DNA of 64,000 nt from Phoronis australis (lineage: Eukaryota; Phoronida; Phoronidae), in NCBI GenBank assembly GCA_002633005.1, contig NMRA01000353.1, forward strand, positions 69,625 to 133,624, written 5' to 3'. This document shows, in pieces, positions 57,801 to 64,000 of the stretch (position 1 is the stretch's first letter; every line of letters begins with the position of its first letter). Position numbers and translations under genes: made by a program. Under the pieces are notes generated by a model. That model ran no database searches. It worked only from the letters and a program-made list of their open reading frames with translations, and was not told where the DNA came from.

Positions 57801-60123
57801 TCTGTTTGCCCTATCCAAATTCGAGTGCCTGCCTGCCTCAATCATGAGGCTGTGTCTAGAACAATGAAAACGTGCCATGGATATAATTTGTGCACGGGGT
57901 GTATTCAAACTTAATTTTTTTTTCTAATTTGAATTCCTTTGTAAATTGATCATAAAAACACAGTTTAGGATTATTCTCAACAGTCTGTCTCCATCTTTGC
58001 AAATAATAATCCCTTACTCATTGTCTAAAAATTAGTATTTTCACACACAACTCCTTGATTTAACCAAATTACTTGGAATCCATAATTTGATAAATAAGTC
58101 AATCTGATGTGGCCTAATCTGTAATATTTTTGTAGATGTTTTATTAAATTTAAATGCAAGTTTCCAACTTCACCGTTGAAGAAATATTTTCACAAAATTA
58201 AAAACACCATACTCGTCTGGGTTACTGTCCATGCTCGGCTTACCGCCCATCCCCAATTTTTCATGATCGAGACCTCCTTAAAAGTGTTTATGCATTTGTG
58301 AACGTTCGTCGCACAAAACTAAGATTCCAAAACATGCGCAACTCGCTTACGTTTCTGTGACAATCAATCAGTTTTAGTGGAAACAGGACCTTGCCTTACT
58401 ACGACGAAATACAGGTATTCTCCTGCTCTTTACTGAAGAAGACACAATTGTTTCCTTTGGCTCACGCGCGGACAGCCCTTGTCGAATGTATTTCATTGCC
58501 ATTGTCAGGCTCAATGTTTCGCTTCAACACTGAATTCACCGACAAATGGTACCCAGTCATGTCTATAGTGATGGTAACCACGTACGACAGAGTAAAAGGT
58601 GAAACTGTCACATTGTTTTGAGCCCAAACAGACATGAGACATTGTCGTGACAAGCAACTTGTCACTGTCTTGGTTTTTAATGACTCACTCTTGACACCAA
58701 AATGGAAGTGCCTGAACAAAAAGCAACAGCGCAAGAAATCAACTAGTCATTAAGCGCAAGTCGGACATTCTGTCCACATCCACGTGGTCAAAAACTTATT
58801 TTTTGAACTCTTGATTTGCCTGATGACCTTTTACATGTGTTTTTGCTTCATTATTTTTGCAGCCGACCAACCACCCCTAGTGCCTAATAGTAGTATGGTC
58901 CGATTGTTGAGCATGTGCTTTGAACAAATTCTGGGAGGTCGGTTTTGGCTCTTCAACACAGAAAGAAATAAACAATGTATATAAAATGTTAGCACATAGT
59001 TCAAAGCTCAAAGTATTAAGAAGACCTGTCAATCATCAGCAAGGGTTGGTTGCCAAAGTATTCAGCAGGGAGCAAATCTTATATAAAGTCATGTGCTTCT
59101 CTTAGAAATACATGGTGAACTAGCAGAGTCTTGCTTTTCCCTCAAGAAACTTGGTCTACTGAACGCACACCTACCTGTAGAAATACCTTAGTTCTAAGGG
59201 ATAATGAGCAGCGACCAAAGTATGTAAAAACCCAATCACGCTCGGGATCACGGCACCACTGTATCGTGTGCGCTACTCCACTACCGCCCTTCAAAGTCCG
59301 TTACTTCAATCCGCTGACACATATTGTAACTGACATGCCAGAAGTCTGACGTCAGTGCAGCTCCGTCAGGGTGGAATTGGTCCTCCGTGCAGTAAGCACC
59401 CACTCCCGACTTTTCAAAAATTTCGATTTTAGCCGCCCATGCTCGGCTTACCGCCTACCCATTTTTTTAGATTCCCAATTTAAGCGCCCTGGGTGGTAAC
59501 CCGGACGAGTACGGCAAATGATTAGATTTGAGAGGTATTGTTTAAAATGGAATTGGGCTTGGAAATCAGAAATAGTTACCTGAAATCTCTAAATTTTCTT
59601 CATATTCACCTTCATAGTGATGCCCAGTACTTATGAAATCTATCTCATGTCTGGCAGGCTCGTGGAAAATCATGTCTGAGAAATAAAAATCGAACGTGAT
59701 CAGTTACAACCAGGACTCCAAAACCAAACACACACGAACAATATAGAGTTCAGTAATTAACAAGTATTTACCAAGGGGATCTTGATCTTCTTCATTCACG
59801 GTTGCCTCTTCATGACTAATGGTCGCAGTCCTTGGTGTCTCTGGAGTCCTGACCTGGATGACATGATCAGTAGGCAAGCTCTCATTCAAATCATTGATTG
59901 ATAGGCTACTCATCAAGTCATCAGTTGAGCATTCATTTTCACCAGCTGTTGATGGATCTTCAGAACTAGTTAAGACCCCAGTCATATCCGTCAGCCTCAA
60001 CTCTCTAGAATCTGTTTTTTGTCCACCAAGGTTCATGTTGTTATACAGAGGATCTGGCACATTCTCATTACCACAGGCGCCACCTGGTGGTTGGGCGTCA
60101 TCGCATATGTTGGCTGTATCCAT
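30521..60123 (-). CDS. TAZ-like zinc finger plus degenerate protein kinase (at least 12 exons)
   Basis: Coding exons on the minus strand, in transcript order, are 60123-59772 (start ATG, context AACCATGG, exon begins at 60127 after a TTTTAG acceptor), 59675-59580, 54738-54722, 51835-51782, 46606-46458, 45275-45176, 37710-37582, 35421-35312, 34477-34311, 33812-33684, 31967-31899 and 30574-30521 (stop TGA). All neighbouring phases match except at two places. One exon (kinase helix C to hinge) is missing between 37582 and 35421, and the catalytic-loop piece between 35312 and 34477 is unresolved. The protein has an acidic Ser/Thr-rich N-terminus, a TAZ-like Cys/His-rich region and a kinase fold with a damaged P-loop and DFG. 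I do not recognise a named orthologue. Confidence 0.8.
32552..32776 (-). other. Coding-like open frame, 74 residues, unidentified
   Basis: Inside the intron between 33684 and 31967 a minus-strand frame reads FREGDMVMIDKSGVATVGRT and ...HLGRRIPYPH up to a TGA. A possible acceptor (AAAGTAG|) precedes it. The composition is protein-like, but it does not fit between the kinase exons. It may be an alternative terminal exon or a transposon remnant. Confidence 0.3.
33890..34037 (-). mobile_element. tRNA-derived SINE, copy 1
   Basis: On the minus strand there is a tRNA-like head with A box TGGCCTAATGG and B box GGGTTCGAGTTCC, then a tail with CATAAAAATGGTTCCAGG. The same head and tail occur at 62725-62905, so this is a dispersed family and not a tRNA gene. 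It sits in an intron of the kinase-like gene. Confidence 0.75.
34311..34477 (-). CDS. Kinase-like gene: catalytic-loop end and altered DFG
   Basis: The exon encodes GANILINFGD, then FVVKLSNFSAAVHVEKA and ends VIIPPE. GANILI is the end of the catalytic loop (Asn present), and PPE takes the place of APE. The DFG position reads SNFS, so the magnesium-binding aspartate is replaced by Asn or Ser. That is typical of pseudokinases. Confidence 0.8.
35312..35421 (-). CDS. Kinase-like gene: hinge to helix E
   Basis: The exon encodes GGSLEEYVSDLTAPQIGCCL and RQFINALTYLHQDSKKI, the hallmark kinase hinge (GGSL), helix D and helix E ending in YLH. The canonical next residues would be HRDLKG. After the donor ATT|GTATAT the piece joining to 34477 must be 1 mod 3 in length. 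A 7-base candidate (ATTCATG, at about 35036-35042) fits the phase but would lack the RDLK residues. Confidence 0.8.
35865..36046 (+). pseudogene. Non-LTR retrotransposon 3' end fragment
   Basis: The plus frame reads HVLVECPVYEELRRKFGI and NFDGDLFIYLIKPSNV, then a stop and LARFIHQVFIVHNSFI. The H-x3-ECP-Y--LR pattern is typical of the extreme C-terminus of LINE open frames. It is truncated at the 5' side and inserted antisense to the host gene. Confidence 0.7.
36039..36652 (+). repeat. 32-bp minisatellite grown from the LINE tail, about 19 copies
   Basis: The unit ATTGTGCATAGCTCATTCAT plus TAGTATGTATTT is repeated without spacers. Only a few positions vary (TATT/TTTT/TTAA, AACTC/AGCTC). The first unit is the last coding stretch of the LINE fragment (VHNSFISMY). 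Confidence 0.95.
36828..36985. repeat. 79-bp tandem duplication
   Basis: 36828-36906 is repeated at 36907-36985 with two or three substitutions noticed. Intronic, no coding content. Confidence 0.9.
37582..37710 (-). CDS. Kinase-like gene, exon 7: P-loop and beta-3 strand
   Basis: The exon encodes CHLGSFGHFSTVLV followed by YRVLKK. This is the position of the kinase glycine loop and the VAIK lysine. The loop is irregular: the usual GxGxxGxV spacing is not met. The beta-3 lysine is present. The next exon, expected to carry helix C, was not found between 37582 and 35421. Confidence 0.75.
37850..38212. repeat. 25-bp CA-rich minisatellite
   Basis: The unit TACATCCACACATACACACA plus TGCAC is repeated, with shorter and variant units and an N near 38027. 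Overlapping His/Thr-rich frames in three phases are artefacts of composition. Confidence 0.95.
43182..43493. repeat. 312-bp segment identical to 49899-50210
   Basis: By eye, these bases recur without difference at 49899-50210, which stops exactly at the N gap. All other module copies in the array differ from one another by many substitutions. Confidence 0.9.
44170..44560 (-). repeat. Diverged modules lacking the CCACTAG box
   Basis: Three related units are marked by TTCAGAAAAATACGGTTGAA-like strings at 44201, 44354 and 44497 (spacings 153 and 143). They share the GATGGGTGG and AAAGTTTGG elements of the family, but the CCACTAG box is absent or replaced. Confidence 0.6.
45176..45275 (-). CDS. 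Kinase-like gene, exon 6: linker helix
   Basis: In frame with both neighbours, this exon encodes PLLQLSATLQRSGQLLWKLT and VQEIKESDARFTQ, a likely amphipathic helix linking the zinc-binding region to the kinase fold. Splice ends are TTTACAG| and CAG|GTAATT. Confidence 0.8.
46458..51835 (-). CDS. Kinase-like gene, exons 4-5: TAZ-like zinc-binding region
   Basis: Exon 51782-51835 reads EAVVCNYENSCHEEWCQE and exon 46458-46606 continues YKRCLKCADIDYKGDCHSCE, then AIKYIQDHQNRECSEVRC and VPFCKAL. The last part matches the TAZ-finger helix-loop signature (I-YI--H---C----C-VPFC--), known from CBP/p300 and plant BT proteins, where it binds transcription factors. The remaining Cys pairs could complete three or more zinc sites. 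The two exons are split by a 5.2-kb intron filled with module repeat and the N gap. Confidence 0.7.
50211..50728. other. Assembly gap
   Basis: 518 Ns. The left edge is the duplicated 312-bp segment; the right edge is a 36-bp satellite. Confidence 1.
50729..51060. repeat. 36-bp satellite, about 9 copies, abutting the gap
   Basis: The unit ACAGGGATGATATGCACCTT plus ATGTATATGTGGGGGAG (36-37 bases) is repeated with small changes. It probably extends into the gap. Confidence 0.95.
52207..52720. mobile_element. Penelope-like fragment between inverted repeats
   Basis: About 95 bases at 52207-52302 (TTCATGATAAATCAACGTTT... GACATCATCAGG ... GTGCCAACATACATC) recur inverted at 52618-52712. An inner inverted pair (GCTTGGTGATTGTTGC / GCAACAATCACCAAGC) flanks a reading frame with CCYIGLTQRRLCDRLKNI, matching the start of a GIY-YIG endonuclease. 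Penelope-like elements join a reverse transcriptase to GIY-YIG and often carry repeated ends. Only a small remnant remains here. Confidence 0.6.
52790..53930 (+). pseudogene. Non-LTR retrotransposon fragment with RNase H domain
   Basis: 52790-53035 resembles the segment just after the reverse transcriptase of LINEs (IGLPPLHIYLSGEAVLAAYR). 53042-53605 is an RNase H domain in one frame with the four acidic positions present: CYTDGSKL, FQAEIVAIH, LFILSDSQAA and WVKAHVGIDGNEAADELAK. A stop at about 53603 and further stops in the C-terminal zinc-finger-like part (NITGHMAW, stop, CPNCGVSF) show decay. It lies antisense in an intron of the kinase-like gene. Confidence 0.8.
54415..54510 (-). repeat. 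Terminal fragment of the CCACTAG-module family
   Basis: TTTAGGAGATACAGCAGC...GACGCC, then a hairpin with CACCCACATA and TGCGGGTGCATA arms, is the family's hairpin end without its body. Confidence 0.7.
55300..55960 (-). pseudogene. Penelope-like element, GIY-YIG end
   Basis: The minus frame reads KQCYIGQTVCSLSCRLFMHL, then DHFLQCHERKITRQEIVENK and a segment ending HDVLQLKVLRV. This is the order of a Penelope-type GIY-YIG endonuclease (Y-(I/V)GQT--L--R---H, then a Cys/His pair and an E-x-L). The downstream part (about 55440-55480) has the CTTGAGAATGAAACAAGTAT string typical of such 3' regions. No reverse transcriptase is left. Confidence 0.7.
57413..57592. repeat. 29-bp minisatellite, about 6 copies
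   Basis: GCAGCACAACATGTAACAGA plus CTTAAGAGT is repeated nearly perfectly in an intron of the kinase-like gene. Confidence 0.95.
58210..59511. mobile_element. 1.3-kb element with terminal inverted repeats and TA target site
   Basis: The left end TA-CTCGTCTGGGTTAC (58210-58225) is mirrored by GTAACCCGGACGAG-TA (59496-59511). The TA on both outer sides fits a Tc1/mariner-type target duplication. A direct repeat (ATGCTCGGCTTACCGCC) lies near both ends (58231 and 59441). No transposase frame is visible, so it is non-autonomous. Confidence 0.65.
59580..60123 (-). CDS. Kinase-like gene, exons 1-2: acidic disordered N-terminus
   Basis: Exon 59772-60123 gives MDTANICDDAQPPGG and a long Ser/Thr/Asp/Glu-rich region with SSLSINDLNESLP and RTPETPRTATI, the latter resembling proline-directed phosphorylation sites. 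Exon 59580-59675 continues with a charged segment ending EGEYEENLEIS. The 17-base exon 54722-54738 then adds DEEEEE. All three junctions are phase 1 or 0 as required. A 5' UTR intron is implied by the acceptor four bases before the ATG. Confidence 0.8.
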
Positions 60124-60127
60124 GGTT

Positions 60128-61930
60128 CTAAAACAACTCCGCAACCCAAACCATAACCTGAAAATTATCATATATGACGAGTTAAGTATGTTAGGGAACA
60201 TCAAGCAGTAAACTGACTTACCTATGATAAATCTTAAATTTCTGTCAACTTTAAGATAAAAGTTAAATTCGTTTTGTAATAAGTCCATTTCAGGAAAGAT
60301 ATCTTATGTTAGACTAAAGTCAAAAATGAAATAAGTCTGTTTTTTGGAACTGGCCTCATGATCAGAACACGTCAAATAAATTGACCTTAAGCATTAAGCA
60401 GGCTTTCTTCCATAGGGCAGAGAGTGTTGCTGCAAAGTCAAAATCCTCCTATGCTCAACCTGAGCATTAGGAGATACTGACACCACAAAGCCAGAATAAT
60501 ATCTGAAATTGGCTTGAAGAGGATGGGAGGTGGCGAACAAGATGTAATAATGTCATAGTTATCTTTCGCTCTGCCGACCACAATTTTATGAACCCCCACG
60601 CAACCTGTTGAAAACCAAGCTATGCAAGTGCAAAGTACCAACCAGGAGACGATTGTGAGAACTAATCAGTGGCGGATTTAAGGGAGGGCAAAGGAGGCTA
60701 TGGTCCCCCCTTAAATGTCTCCCAGATTCCATGTGGCAATACCAGGGTGCTAATGTATGACCAGCAAAATCTTGGCTTATACTCTGCCCTGCCCCCCCCT
60801 CAATTCAAAATCCTGGATCAGCCCCTGCAAATAATACAGCCTGAGTTATCGTGACTTCTTTAGCAACTCTTCCAATGGGAGAGCCCTCTGTGACATATTA
60901 AGTGAACAAGAACCCTCTTCTCGAAACCTCTGGTTCTTAATAAGGTCAATCGTGACATCGCGGTCCCTGAATCAGTAAATAAATAAACAAATTACCGTGG
61001 TTATCAGTAACTAATTCAAGAATTTTCTGGATAAATATTGTATTTATAGGAAACACAACAAATTGATGCCTAATTCTCAATACAACTAAAACTCACTAAC
61101 ATAACAGTAACAAAAAACAACCTAAAAGTATTCAGTGCTGGTCAACTATTGTCACCATCTGCTGATCTTGTTTATCCACAGGCGCTCGAACAACAACACT
61201 CTCGAACAGCACCTCCTACAAAGGCGAGGGAGCGACTCTCTAGAGGTCGTGAATTTAGGAAGGAGAGAATAGCCACGAGGCGAAAATGGTGCCCCAAAAA
61301 AATTTCTTTACGTGCTTGGAAACATAATGTATGCATTGTTATATCATTACGGTGTTTTCCCGTTGCTCCCAACTTGTTTGATTCTACGGTATAGCCCAAA
61401 CAACAAGTTGGGAAGAACACCCCTGTAGCCAATGTCTTACACGACTGATTAACTCCATTCTGGCATTGATGGTTGGAGGACCAGCTCTCTTTTGTTCAAT
61501 AAGTGCTCTTTTTAGTCGTGATCTACCCCAGTCCAGCCACTGCTGCGCAGTATTGTTTGCATTGCAATCACCCACGTTATAAACGACACCTATTGGACGC
61601 CTGCGGTACTAAAAAATTTGGCAACCAGAAATTTGAAATGGCAAGCTGGGATTTGACCCAACTCGTCAATTGCACGTTGGGTGCTGTCTTAATGTTGGAT
61701 GCTGATCCTAAAAAAGGCCAAGCAATCTGGAATGACATCAGATATTGCATTGCTACACTGGCACTGCACTCCTATATTGAACGTTCTAGCAATAGTCCCA
61801 CATAACTTTTAACGGGCAGACGGATTCAGTACCCAATTGCTACCAAGATCATGAATGACTACCAAGGACAATGATCAAGTTGATGGTGCTCTACAACATT
61901 GACAAGAAAACCAGAAAAAGTATTTCGACT
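60128..61930. other. Upstream flank of the kinase-like gene, no clear gene
   Basis: The 5' UTR exon and promoter of the kinase-like gene should lie here but no signal is decisive. Apart from the MITE at 60667-60827, short open frames at 61149-61800 on both strands have no recognisable motif. Confidence 0.4.
60667..60827. mobile_element. 161-bp MITE
   Basis: It begins CAGTGGCGGATTTAAGG and ends CCTGGATCAGCCCCTG, imperfect inverted ends of about 16 bases in the style of hAT-type miniature elements. The interior is short and C/G-tract rich. Confidence 0.6.
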
Positions 61931-61939
61931 GACATTCGC

Positions 61940-62214
61940 TCCAAGGGGGGCTGCCACCTGTGTATCCTGGTCAAAGAGTAAGGGTACAACATCATGTATA
62001 TGGAAGCTGGGATCCAGCAAATGTAGTATCAAAGGCAGATGGTCCTTACCGATACCTCCTGAGGAATGCCAATGGACACGTGTTTCGGAGAAACTGTCAA
62101 CACACACGAGATACTCCGATAATGACACCCACTTGTATGTACAATACCTATCTCGCCCAAAAGCTTTCCAGGCCATACTCGCAGTGGTGGGATTATGACC
62201 ACAACCAAGGATGA
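61940..62214 (+). pseudogene. Ty3/gypsy integrase C-terminal fragment
   Basis: One frame reads LPPVYPGQRVRVQHHVYGSW, then KADGPYRYLLRNANGH and a segment VFRRNCQH. This is the GPY/F-type C-terminal integrase region (PGQRVRVQ, then Y-V-N-NG---RRN--H) of Ty3/gypsy elements. No core integrase or LTR is visible next to it. Confidence 0.65.
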
Positions 62215-62724
62215 ACTGGTGATTTTTTCAAGCCTTCCATTGCATATTACCTAGTACATAGTCACAACCTTACGGCTGGCAACTCATGGGGCAGAATAAT
62301 CTCTTGGCTTGTCGTGGCTGTTCAGACAGTCTACCCTGAACAAGTCCATTGTATTTTTACATTCATGGCATAGTACAGCTCTAGTGTAAGACTTGTTTAT
62401 TGGTAAAGGGGGGATGCAGTGATAATGCTAACCTTGTGTGCATGTGTTCTGCATTTCATAACTACCCCGTTCAATTTTTATGTAAAGCTGCCACCTACAG
62501 TGGATATTGTGTGACATTCAACAAACCAACCTGTGCAACAACTGCAGTGCTCTTAATTCATATAACATGCCATCCATGGCATGACACCTAACAGACATTT
62601 AACCACAGAGGCACAAATCTATTGAAGAAGTACCAGGTGCTGCGAAACGTGCAACTTCTAACATGATAAAACGTTGAAACACAAGTGAAAAATGTGACCA
62701 AGCCCAGTACTGTTAACGGAGGAG

Positions 62725-62905
62725 GCAGGGTGGCCCGGTTGATAAGTGCCCGCTTTCTTTACTCAAGGTAGTGTGTTCGAGTCCCACCAGGTCACACTGC
62801 TAAACCCTTGAGCCAGGTTTCTAGCTTCTCAGCTCGGTTTTAACAATACATATTAATAAAGCATAAAAATAGTTCCAGGTGATCATTGCAATGGGCCCAC
62901 ACGCA
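62725..62905 (+). mobile_element. tRNA-derived SINE, copy 2
   Basis: The head has A box TGGCCCGGTTGA and B box GTTCGAGTCCCACC, followed by AACCCTTGAGCC and a tail with CATAAAAATAGTTCCAGGTG. The same head and tail order occurs at 33890-34037. Confidence 0.75.
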
Positions 62906-64000
62906 AGGCCTGCCCAAGTTTGGTACAACATGTATCAGACCACCTGCAATTGTTTTTTTTTAGTACTGTTAATGGTAACATGCCTTGCAGCTCAATTTGT
63001 AGTTAATATGACTAGTATCTCCAGAGAGATTCGACGTTCAGTTTATAGGTTGTTTGGCTTTGTAAGCATACATGCTCATATACATTATAATCCTGGTTAA
63101 AATTGGCAGCCAATGGCAGATGCTTGAAAACCACAATTAGAGTGCTGCACCACGGCTTCACACGATATAAGTGAGAGTGTGAGTACACTTACTGCTAGAG
63201 TTTCCAAAATGAACTCTGTGAAATTGGAAGAGCAAGTGCAACAATGGCCAGTTGCCGCTTTGGGCAACTGAACGAAGGAGTGCTTGAAAAAAAGTTTGAT
63301 TACGAGTACTTGTTCGTGTTGGAACATAACGTGGAATTGCGAGGACTTGACAGGGACCTCAGGGGTCTCATGCTCCACTGGCTTATCTACACTAATTTGA
63401 AATGGTTTTGTCCAGTCACGTGTTTTGGGTCACAAAAGAGATAATGATACCTAAAGCTGACATGGCAAGCATAACTACTCTGGTTTATCACACTGGTTCA
63501 GACTCACAGGAGAAATAAAGAATTACGCTGACTGTTAACTTGTTTTTGCAGACTTAAGTCTCAATGCCGTGTGCGCAACGACGATGCACGATTTTCAGAG
63601 TTGTGTTCACAATGATCAACATTAGAATTAGAGAGCAAATATGTACCCCCGTTACTTTTTCCCAGCATTCATTTTGAAATGGCTAATATTTCAATTGTAA
63701 GCGAAAAAATACATGGCCGTTCTTACTTGCTATACCGGAAAGACTAACTACTCACTAGATTGCGCGAGCTACGTTCCTGTAGATTTTACACTAAGGTCAT
63801 TAATTTGCCTTTTTAACTGCTAAACTATAACTGCTGTTACTCATGTTTGCGATATTAGAGCAAAAAATAGTTAAATGTTAATTGTAATTACTTTTGACGT
63901 CTTTCTTTGTTGACAAAGAAATCGCTTTACCGTGTAATAATCTATTGTGACGATTGTCCACTCTGCCGAGCTGGCCCACACTGAATTTGAAAGATCTTGG
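62906..64000. other. No gene recognised
   Basis: Short frames exist (for example about 63244-63444 plus) but they show neither splice support nor known motifs. Confidence 0.4.

Noticed and set aside
61859-62176. 105-codon minus-strand frame
   Set aside because: Antisense shadow of the gypsy integrase fragment, which has clear motifs on the plus strand.

Overview
The window is eukaryotic and comes from an invertebrate-type genome. Genes are split into many short exons with GT-AG introns, gene density is low, and non-LTR, Penelope-like and Ty3/gypsy-type retroelement debris, tRNA-derived SINEs and many minisatellites are present. If the CTCF reading below is right, a bilaterian is likely, but the sequence does not identify the species. 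It is a draft scaffold, with one 518-base N gap (50211-50728) and single Ns near 921, 10701 and 38027.

Layout. 1-2.6 kb: a broken, partly duplicated Ty3/gypsy-type element on the minus strand. 3.6-3.8 kb: a heat-shock-element plus TATA promoter, or the U3 of a solo LTR. 4.9-28.3 kb, plus strand: a gene I could resolve into 25 phase-consistent coding exons (about 1,306 codons). Its product has a B-box zinc finger, a MUS81-type winged helix, an intact ERCC4 nuclease core (GD...ERKxxxD), a second, degenerate ERCC4/EME1-like half, a run of ubiquitin-interacting motifs, a zinc knuckle, a coiled coil and an RG-rich tail. 28.3-30.5 kb: convergent intergenic space. 30.5-60.1 kb, minus strand: a second gene in at least 12 exons, encoding an acidic N-terminus, a TAZ-like Cys/His-rich zinc-binding region and a degenerate protein kinase domain. 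Its large introns hold most of the repeats. 60.1-64 kb: upstream flank with a MITE, a gypsy integrase remnant and a SINE.

The most striking non-genic feature is a repeat family in introns of both genes (14.8-18.6 kb and 38.4-51.5 kb, with fragments at 51.5 and 54.4 kb). It is built of modules about 146 bp long, close to the DNA length of a nucleosome core. Each module carries a CCACTAG(G/A)(T/G/A)GGC(G/A)C box that matches the CTCF core motif. Three module types alternate in a higher-order unit of about 450 bp, and complete copies end in hairpins. In both genes the repeat has the same orientation relative to transcription, so the two motif arrays point away from each other.

A second pattern lies in the nuclease gene. 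At three separate exons (ends 10510, 21142, 25004) the 5' splice site itself lies inside a tandem duplication. One intron uses a GC donor.
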